This document shows positions 14,359 through 18,641 of a stretch of 18,641 nt of DNA, in pieces. The number at the start of each line of letters is the position of its first letter. Position 1 is the stretch's first letter. Source of the stretch: DAOWHW01 sp964493265 (GTDB lineage: Archaea > Nanobdellota > Nanobdellia > Pacearchaeales > UBA284). The stretch lies in assembly GCA_964493265.1 (NCBI GenBank), contig CAZBLY010000011.1, positions 1 to 18,641 of the forward strand. Direction: 5' to 3'. The notes under the pieces were generated by a model, which saw only the letters and a program-made list of their open reading frames with translations, searched no databases and was not told the origin of the DNA. A program made the translations under genes and the position numbers.

Positions 14359-15729
14359 TTATTTCTTCTTTTTAAGTTTTTTAATTTTTATAGATCTAAT
14401 CTTACCCTTTTTAAATCTTGGAATATGTGCTAATCTATACTTTCTTATTTTTTGTTTATGTTTATAAAAATAAAAACCCAGGGTAGCTAAGATTAAAATT
14501 ATTAGAATCCACCAATACCAACAAATAATGCCTTGACAACAAATTCCAAAAAGACAGCATTGAGGAACACATTTATTTTTTACACATTTAGAAACTTTAC
14601 AACCCTCTGGAGGACAACCACAATCAACACAACAATTTTTAGATGTTTCAGCAAGTTCACATGTCTTGTCTCCACATCTTGCAGAATAACAATCTTCAGG
14701 ACAACTTTGCCAAGTTTCACCATATTCTGGTTCACATTTACCATTGCCACAATATAAATGACAATCAGTTGGACAGGTTATAGGCGTCTCATCAAATTCT
14801 GGTTCACAAATTAAATTTCCACAAGAAAGCTGACAATCAGGACATGGAGGATAAGCTTCTCCTAAATCACAAACTTCATCATAATCACAAATTACACAAT
14901 CAATAGGGCAAGTTATAGCATTTTCATTACATGCAGGCTCACAAATCATATTCCCGCAAACACATCCAGGACAATCAATAGGACAATTAAGAGTTGTTTC
15001 TTTAAAAGTGAAACATAAACCTTCGATAGTCTCGCATATAAGATTGCCACAATTTCCACAGTCTTCTTCACAAGTCTCATTAGTTTCTCCATATTCTGGT
15101 TGACATAAACCATCTGGACAATGACAATCAAAAGGACAATTAAAACAATTTTCATCTATTTCTGGCTCGCATATATTATTCTCATTACAACCATAACAAT
15201 CTATACAATTCTGGGGAGTTTCACACATATTTTGATTAGTTGAATTAGGGATTGGTTCACAAATAGTATTCTCATTACATTCAGAAACACAATCTTCTGG
15301 ACAATTTTCACATTCTTCATTAGGATCACAATAACCATCGCCACAAAAAACAATATCACTTAAAATTAAATCAGGTGCTTGATCATTACCCCCATCTGTC
15401 AGAGTTACTTGGGTGCTCGCATTATTTGTAGAATTTCCAATAAAAATCTTAACTGAATCTCCTTCTTCCCATTGAATATCACAATTACCAACATCAACAG
15501 CATACCAATTATCTTCTTTAGAATTTCCTTCTACACCAACAATATCACTTAAATTGCAATAATTATCAATGCGCCAAATTCTGAATTCAACAATCATTCC
15601 ATTAGGTGAAATCCCGCGGGGTGAATCATCAATAAAACCATTAATCCCATGTTGGGTTCCAGAAAGAACAAAAGGAAAATAAAACAAAATAATCAAAATA
15701 GCTATAAATACTAACAAATCTTTTTTCAT
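14359..15729 (-). CDS. Cysteine-saturated surface protein, membrane-anchored
   Basis: A 456-residue predicted exported protein. It has a signal peptide (1-23), a beta-rich N-terminal domain (about 24-127), then a region (129-403) with about 56 cysteines, close to one residue in five. A transmembrane helix (about 404-422) and a basic cytoplasmic tail ending in Lys runs complete it. The Cys region is built from degenerate repeats of CGNxxCEPxxxET followed by CPxDC. The clearest copies begin at 129, 227, 258, 303, 327 and 352, one repeat being about 24-36 residues. Similar repeats occur in secreted eukaryotic and DPANN surface proteins. Extensive disulfides outside the cell are likely, and a role in adhesion or partner contact is inference. 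An SD-like GAGGT (15744-15740) sits 10 nt before the ATG. It diverges from the MinD-like gene. Confidence 0.85.
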   Translation of the reverse strand: MKKDLLVFIAILIILFYFPFVLSGTQHGINGFIDDSPRGISPNGMIVEFRIWRIDNYCNLSDIVGVEGNSKEDNWYAVDVGNCDIQWEEGDSVKIFIGNSTNNASTQVTLTDGGNDQAPDLILSDIVFCGDGYCDPNEECENCPEDCVSECNENTICEPIPNSTNQNMCETPQNCIDCYGCNENNICEPEIDENCFNCPFDCHCPDGLCQPEYGETNETCEEDCGNCGNLICETIEGLCFTFKETTLNCPIDCPGCVCGNMICEPACNENAITCPIDCVICDYDEVCDLGEAYPPCPDCQLSCGNLICEPEFDETPITCPTDCHLYCGNGKCEPEYGETWQSCPEDCYSARCGDKTCELAETSKNCCVDCGCPPEGCKVSKCVKNKCVPQCCLFGICCQGIICWYWWILIILILATLGFYFYKHKQKIRKYRLAHIPRFKKGKIRSIKIKKLKKKK

Positions 15730-15767
15730 CTTTTTTTCTACCTCTTTTTTTCTTTTTTTCTTTTTTT
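15730..15767. repeat. Period-8 homopurine/homopyrimidine tract upstream of the Cys-rich gene
   Basis: On the plus strand CTTTTTTT occurs three times in tandem (15744-15767) and once more at 15730-15737, separated by CTACCT. On the coding (minus) strand this is an AAAAAAAG tract directly abutting the ribosome binding site GAGGT. Such slippery tracts can change in length, which would alter the leader or the SD context of the Cys-rich gene. Confidence 0.6.
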
Positions 15768-15814
15768 CCTATTTTTTGCTAACTTTTTCTTTATTCTATT
15801 TACCTATAGAAGTT

Positions 15815-15825
15815 TTTAAATATAA
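15815..15825 (-). promoter_or_regulatory. TATA box of the Cys-rich surface protein gene
   Basis: The minus strand reads TTATATTTAAA. The predicted start would be near 15795, giving a leader of about 65 nt that contains the purine tract and GAGGT. The same A+T-rich patch could also act on the plus strand for the divergent MinD-like gene. Confidence 0.35.
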
Positions 15826-15851
15826 CGATAGATTTAAATATTTAGATTAAA

Positions 15852-15859
15852 ATTTAAAA
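15852..15859 (+). promoter_or_regulatory. Candidate TATA box of the MinD-like gene
   Basis: ATTTAAAA is centred about 25 nt before the GTG at 15881. A stronger-looking TTTAAATA at 15833-15840 would instead start transcription near 15862 and leave a short leader containing GGTGA. The two options imply different start codons (GTG 15881 or ATG 15887). Confidence 0.4.
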
Positions 15860-15880
15860 TTAGAAAACAATAATAAAAAG

Positions 15881-16705
15881 GTGACAATGGGCAAATCAAT
15901 AGGAATTTTATCAATAAAAGGTGGTGTAGGAAAGACAACCACAACAGTTTCATTAGGATCTGCACTTGCCCAGTTTGGTAAAAATGTTCTTCTCATTGAT
16001 GGAAATTTTTCTGCTCCAAATTTAGCCTTACATTTAGGAATAATTCATCCAGAATTTTCTCTTTTAGATGTTCTTCAAAATAAAGTTAATGCCTTGGGGG
16101 CTATAGAAGAAACAGATTATGGTTTTGATATTATTGGTAGTAAATTAAATCTAAAAAAAATTTTCTATCCAAATTATCTTAAATTAAAAGAAAAAATCCA
16201 CCATCTCAAGTATCATTATGATATTATCCTTATAGATTCTTCCCCTAGTTTGGATCATGAAACTCTTTCAGCAATGTTAGCATCTGATAAATTGCTTATT
16301 GTAACAACACCAGATCATGCAACTTTGTCATGCACCTTACATGCTATTAAAGTTGCAAAAAAGAAAAAAGTTCCAATAGTTGGAATAATTCTCAATAAAG
16401 TTTATGGTAAAAAATTTGAAATCAGTCTTGAACAGATAGAAGAAATGACAGGAGTTCCAGTTCTTGCAGTTATTCCTCACGAAATAAATATTCCAAAAGC
16501 CTTGTCAGAATTAAAACCAAGTACATTTGAAACAAAAGAAAGTGATGCGGTAGTTGAATACAAGAAACTTGCAGCTTTTATAGCAGGAGAGAGCTATGAA
16601 GACAAAAGATTCAAGACAAAAATAAAAAAAATTTTCTCAAAAAAACTTCCTCAGCAGGAAATCAACAGACAGACAAGAAATAAAAAACACCGAATTAAGG
16701 ATTAA
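15881..16705 (+). CDS. MinD/ParA-family ATPase
   Basis: A deviant-Walker ATPase of the SIMIBI/MinD group, which dimerises on ATP and positions cargo on membranes or the nucleoid. Counting from GTG 15881 (274 aa), the deviant P-loop KGGVGKTT is at 13-20 with its signature lysine K13. LLIDGNFSAPNLALHLG (37-53) is the A' motif, and IILIDSSPSLDHET (115-128) holds the Walker B aspartate D119. The C-terminal helix (about 243-256, KRFKTKIKKIFSK) is basic and amphipathic, like a MinD membrane-targeting sequence. ATG 15887 is an equally good start. GGTGA at 15880-15884 is too close to it (2 nt) to be an ideal ribosome binding site. The last 11 bp overlap the convergent DUF167 gene. Archaeal MinD homologues need not take part in division, so the cargo is unknown. 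Confidence 0.88.
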   Translation: MTMGKSIGILSIKGGVGKTTTTVSLGSALAQFGKNVLLIDGNFSAPNLALHLGIIHPEFSLLDVLQNKVNALGAIEETDYGFDIIGSKLNLKKIFYPNYLKLKEKIHHLKYHYDIILIDSSPSLDHETLSAMLASDKLLIVTTPDHATLSCTLHAIKVAKKKKVPIVGIILNKVYGKKFEISLEQIEEMTGVPVLAVIPHEINIPKALSELKPSTFETKESDAVVEYKKLAAFIAGESYEDKRFKTKIKKIFSKKLPQQEINRQTRNKKHRIKD

Positions 16706-16916
16706 TTAACTCTATAACTTTTTCACGACTTTTATGACCTTTAATAATTTTAATCTTAGTTTTAGAAACTTTAAAATGTTCAGCAAGAATCTCTATTAAT
16801 CTTTTATTAGCCTTGCCTTTCTGAGCTGGAGCATCCACCTTAATTTTAAGAAAATTTTTCTCCTGAATAACATTTGATTTCTTTGCATTTGCTATAACTT
16901 TAATTTTTAATTTCAT
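16695..16916 (-). CDS. DUF167 (UPF0235/YggU family) protein
   Basis: A 73-residue alpha/beta protein of the DUF167 family. The diagnostic order is an N-terminal strand IKVIANAKKSNV, then LKIKVDAPAQKGKANKRLIEILAEHF (about 23-48), in which V-x-A-P-A-x-x-G-K-A-N-x-x-L is the family signature. A closing segment KIIKGHKSREKVIEL follows. The length is normal for a short archaeal member. The biochemical function of the family is not established. Its ATG overlaps the stop of the nucleotidyltransferase gene by 4 bp (ATGA), so the two are translationally coupled. Its 3' end overlaps the convergent MinD-like gene by 11 bp. Confidence 0.92.
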   Translation of the reverse strand: MKLKIKVIANAKKSNVIQEKNFLKIKVDAPAQKGKANKRLIEILAEHFKVSKTKIKIIKGHKSREKVIELINP

Positions 16917-17701
16917 TTTTTGATTTTATTTTTGATTTCATTCTTATATTGTTTTAGTTCCCACTCAGTTCTTTTTTCAATTTCTCCGACCATTCTAGGA
17001 GATAATTTGAATCTAGCTGTTTGATAAGTATAATGGGTATTAAGAATTTTTATTTTATTTAGATCGGGATTTCTTCCATATTCTTTAAAAAGTTGTTTTA
17101 TTGTGGTTTTCCATACATTTCTCTCTAAATCTGACAAAAAATTTCCTTCTTGATATAATTTAAACCAAGAATAAAAGAAATCTTGTCTTGGTGGACCCCC
17201 CCAATATTTTTCTTGCGCTAATGCAGGTTTTTCATAAATAAATCCTTTTTTATAAGGAATTATATTTCTATTAAATTTTATTTTTTTTCCATCAAACCCA
17301 TAATTTTCTTGCATTTCAGAGGGTTTATGATTAATGAAACCTCTTAAATTTCCTTTTAATAAACAAAAATCAACATATGCTTTTTTTTCATAAACAAATG
17401 CATTAACTTCAACATCTTCAATATTTTTCATAACCCAAAAAAAATTAATTTTATTTTCTTTAAACAAATCTAACACTTCTTTAGAAGTTCTTCTTTTAAA
17501 AAACCAAGTAGATTCTAATTCATTTAATCTTGGTTTATCTATAACAACAACCATATCAATATCGGATTTTTTACTTATGCAATAACATTGTCCAAATCCC
17601 ATTGAACCACCTAAAAGAACACCTTTGGCTATATTTTCTAAAGGAGAAGCGATTTTTTTTGCTATATTTAATCTTTTTTTTGTTTCAACTATTATGTCCA
17701 T
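16913..17701 (-). CDS. Nucleotidyltransferase-fold protein of unknown substrate
   Basis: A 262-residue cytoplasmic protein of the DNA polymerase beta-like nucleotidyltransferase superfamily. The active-site pattern is LLGGSMGFGQCYCISKKSDIDMVVV: the G-S pair at 32-33, and D47 and D49 as the first two metal-binding acids. A third acid, D111, lies in KKAYVDFCLL. The rest is helical, with an aromatic/Pro segment (KYWGGPPRQDFFYSWF) and a basic C-terminal helix. Such proteins transfer nucleotides to tRNA ends, antibiotics or proteins, or act as MNT antitoxins. No HEPN partner is beside it, and the substrate cannot be inferred. It begins 43 bp after tRNA-Thr with its own TATA box 25 nt before the ATG, and is coupled to the DUF167 gene. 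Confidence 0.8.
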   Translation of the reverse strand: MDIIVETKKRLNIAKKIASPLENIAKGVLLGGSMGFGQCYCISKKSDIDMVVVIDKPRLNELESTWFFKRRTSKEVLDLFKENKINFFWVMKNIEDVEVNAFVYEKKAYVDFCLLKGNLRGFINHKPSEMQENYGFDGKKIKFNRNIIPYKKGFIYEKPALAQEKYWGGPPRQDFFYSWFKLYQEGNFLSDLERNVWKTTIKQLFKEYGRNPDLNKIKILNTHYTYQTARFKLSPRMVGEIEKRTEWELKQYKNEIKNKIKK

Positions 17702-17720
17702 GATGACATATAAAAATTGA

Positions 17721-17730
17721 TATTTTTAAT
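17721..17730 (-). promoter_or_regulatory. TATA box of the nucleotidyltransferase gene
   Basis: ATTAAAAATA on the minus strand, in the 43-bp gap after tRNA-Thr and centred 25 nt before the ATG at 17701, implying a leaderless mRNA independent of the tRNA transcript. Confidence 0.5.
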
Positions 17731-17743
17731 GATTATTGTTATA

Positions 17744-17816
17744 AGCCGCGGATGGGGATTGAACCCACAACCTATTGCTTACGAAGCAATTGCTCTTCCA
17801 ATTGAGCTACCGCGGC
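17744..17816 (-). tRNA. tRNA-Thr (anticodon CGU)
   Basis: A complete cloverleaf on the minus strand. The acceptor stem GCCGCGG/CCGCGGC pairs fully. The D arm is GCTC/GAGC with GG in the loop. The anticodon stem ATTGC/GCAAT surrounds the loop TTCGTAA, with anticodon CGT at 17783-17781 reading ACG (Thr). The T arm is GTGGG/CCCAT with loop TTCAATC. The discriminator is T at 17744, as usual for archaeal tRNA-Thr. CCA is not encoded and there is no intron. It lies between the uS2 gene and the nucleotidyltransferase gene, all on the same strand. Confidence 0.97.
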
Positions 17817-17852
17817 ATAAACATGAATGATGGGTAGAGTGATAGAAAGATT

Positions 17853-18641
17853 TTATCTCTTTTTTTTCCTGGTCGTCGTTCTTGTTGTTCTTTTTGTTCC
17901 TGTTCTTGGCATTCCTGTTGTTCTAGATGTTCTTGTCATTTTCATTTTTTTTGCAATTAATTCTTTAATATCTTTTTTTCCTTTTTCCTTCTTTTTTAAT
18001 ATTATTCTCTTTTCTTCAACATCATAAAAATCATTTGGATTAAGTTTCTTTTTAATTCCTCTATTCTTTAGATAAAGTTTTGCTATAATATAAAAAATAA
18101 GACCTATGCTTTTAGGAGCTTTATTATTACAAGGAACTAAAACATCAATAAAATCTATTACATTGTTTGTATCACATAAAGCAACTATTGGAACATTAAT
18201 TTTAACAGCATCTTTCAAGACATTCTTATCTAACCAAGGGTCTGTAATAAATACGACATCTGGTTCAAAGAAATTTTCAAGATCTGGATTTGTAATCATG
18301 CCAGGAGGATATCTTGAGAAAATTTTAAATCCTGTTGCTTCTCCAAAAGCTTCTAGAGCTTTTTGGCCAGCATCTCTTCTACAACATAAAATAATTTTTT
18401 CTGGTTCATATCTAGCAAGAAAATTGGCCGCTATAGTAATTTTATCATCAATCTTTTTTGTATTAAGAACAGCAATACCATCTGCTTTTCTTCTATAAAC
18501 ATATTCCCTCATTCCTGGAGTGACTGCTCTAGTTCCTAAATGAACTGCGGTCTTTATATAATCTTCAAGAGGAACAAGAAGTTCTTCCTTTTCTTTTTTA
18601 GTTTCTTTTTCTACTTTCTCTTCTTTTTTTTCCTTCTCTTC
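17853..18641 (-). CDS. rpsB: Ribosomal protein uS2 (5' end outside window)
   Basis: A small-subunit ribosomal protein, archaeal S2. The frame is open to the right edge, so the start lies outside. An internal ATG at 18512 is not the start, because the 43 codons before it encode a charged stretch (EEKEKKEEKVEKE) and then VPLEDYIKTAVHLGTRAVTPG, the conserved S2 N-terminus. Family signatures after the internal Met are YVYRRKADGIAVLNTKKID, NFLARYEPEKIILC, RYPPGMITNP, PDVVFITDPWLDKN and VPIVALCDTNN. After the conserved domain comes a Lys-rich stretch. The last 27 residues are almost only Thr, Arg and Lys (starting TRTSRTTGMPRTGTKRTT), encoded by AGAACA-type repeats. Visible length is 262 residues. 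tRNA-Thr follows 36 bp downstream. Confidence 0.95.
   Translation of the reverse strand, partial: EEKEKKEEKVEKETKKEKEELLVPLEDYIKTAVHLGTRAVTPGMREYVYRRKADGIAVLNTKKIDDKITIAANFLARYEPEKIILCCRRDAGQKALEAFGEATGFKIFSRYPPGMITNPDLENFFEPDVVFITDPWLDKNVLKDAVKINVPIVALCDTNNVIDFIDVLVPCNNKAPKSIGLIFYIIAKLYLKNRGIKKKLNPNDFYDVEEKRIILKKKEKGKKDIKELIAKKMKMTRTSRTTGMPRTGTKRTTRTTTRKKKR

Noticed and set aside
15730..15767. CRISPR-like or satellite array.
   Set aside because: The repeat unit is only 8 bp of T-rich sequence without spacers. It is a simple homopurine/homopyrimidine tract.
16913..17701. MNT-type antitoxin of a HEPN/MNT toxin-antitoxin pair.
   Set aside because: The protein is longer than typical MNT antitoxins and no HEPN gene is adjacent. 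Its partner is a DUF167 protein.
17853..18512. uS2 beginning at the ATG at 18512.
   Set aside because: The open frame continues to the window edge and encodes the conserved S2 N-terminal segment (VPLEDYIKTAVHLGTRA) upstream of this internal methionine.

Overview
The window is strongly A+T-rich and reads as chromosome of an archaeon, most likely a DPANN lineage of the Woesearchaeota/Pacearchaeota kind. That placement is inferred from three things: archaeal-type threonyl-tRNA synthetase, archaeal uS2 and a TtuA-type PP-loop enzyme; TATA boxes about 25 nt upstream of most start codons (leaderless mRNAs); and a bacterial-type gyrase pair beside archaeal information genes. No phage, insertion sequence or CRISPR array is visible.

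Layout. Positions 1-169 (-) hold the start of a zinc-ribbon protein that runs off the left edge. Positions 414-1401 (+) hold the kleisin ScpA and an overlapping 59-residue four-cysteine protein. Positions 1419-3849 (-) hold thrS followed by a small conserved-looking protein of unknown function. Positions 3995-6764 (+) hold a large membrane protein with a cytoplasmic, catalytically degenerate class III cyclase domain, then an unknown 172-residue protein. Positions 6772-9625 (-) hold a TtuA-like tRNA thiolase with a decayed N-terminal zinc finger, a 527-residue protein that looks like a pseudokinase with a disordered tail, and a monocluster ferredoxin. Positions 9684-14175 (-) are gyrB-gyrA. Positions 14359-15729 (-) encode a cysteine-saturated surface protein, divergent from a MinD-like ATPase (15881-16705, +). 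Positions 16695-18641 (-) hold a DUF167 protein, a nucleotidyltransferase, tRNA-Thr(CGU), and uS2, whose 5' end lies beyond the right edge.

How the genes relate. ScpA, gyrase and the MinD-like protein concern chromosome structure and spatial organisation. ThrRS, tRNA-Thr, uS2 and the TtuA-like enzyme belong to translation and tRNA modification. Two proteins keep the fold of a signalling enzyme but have lost its catalytic residues (pseudo-cyclase and pseudokinase-like). Together with the Cys-rich surface protein they are the least explained part of the window. The gyrB promoter is the architectural exception: its leader is about 100 nt, with a 7-bp direct repeat spaced exactly 21 bp apart next to the predicted transcription start.
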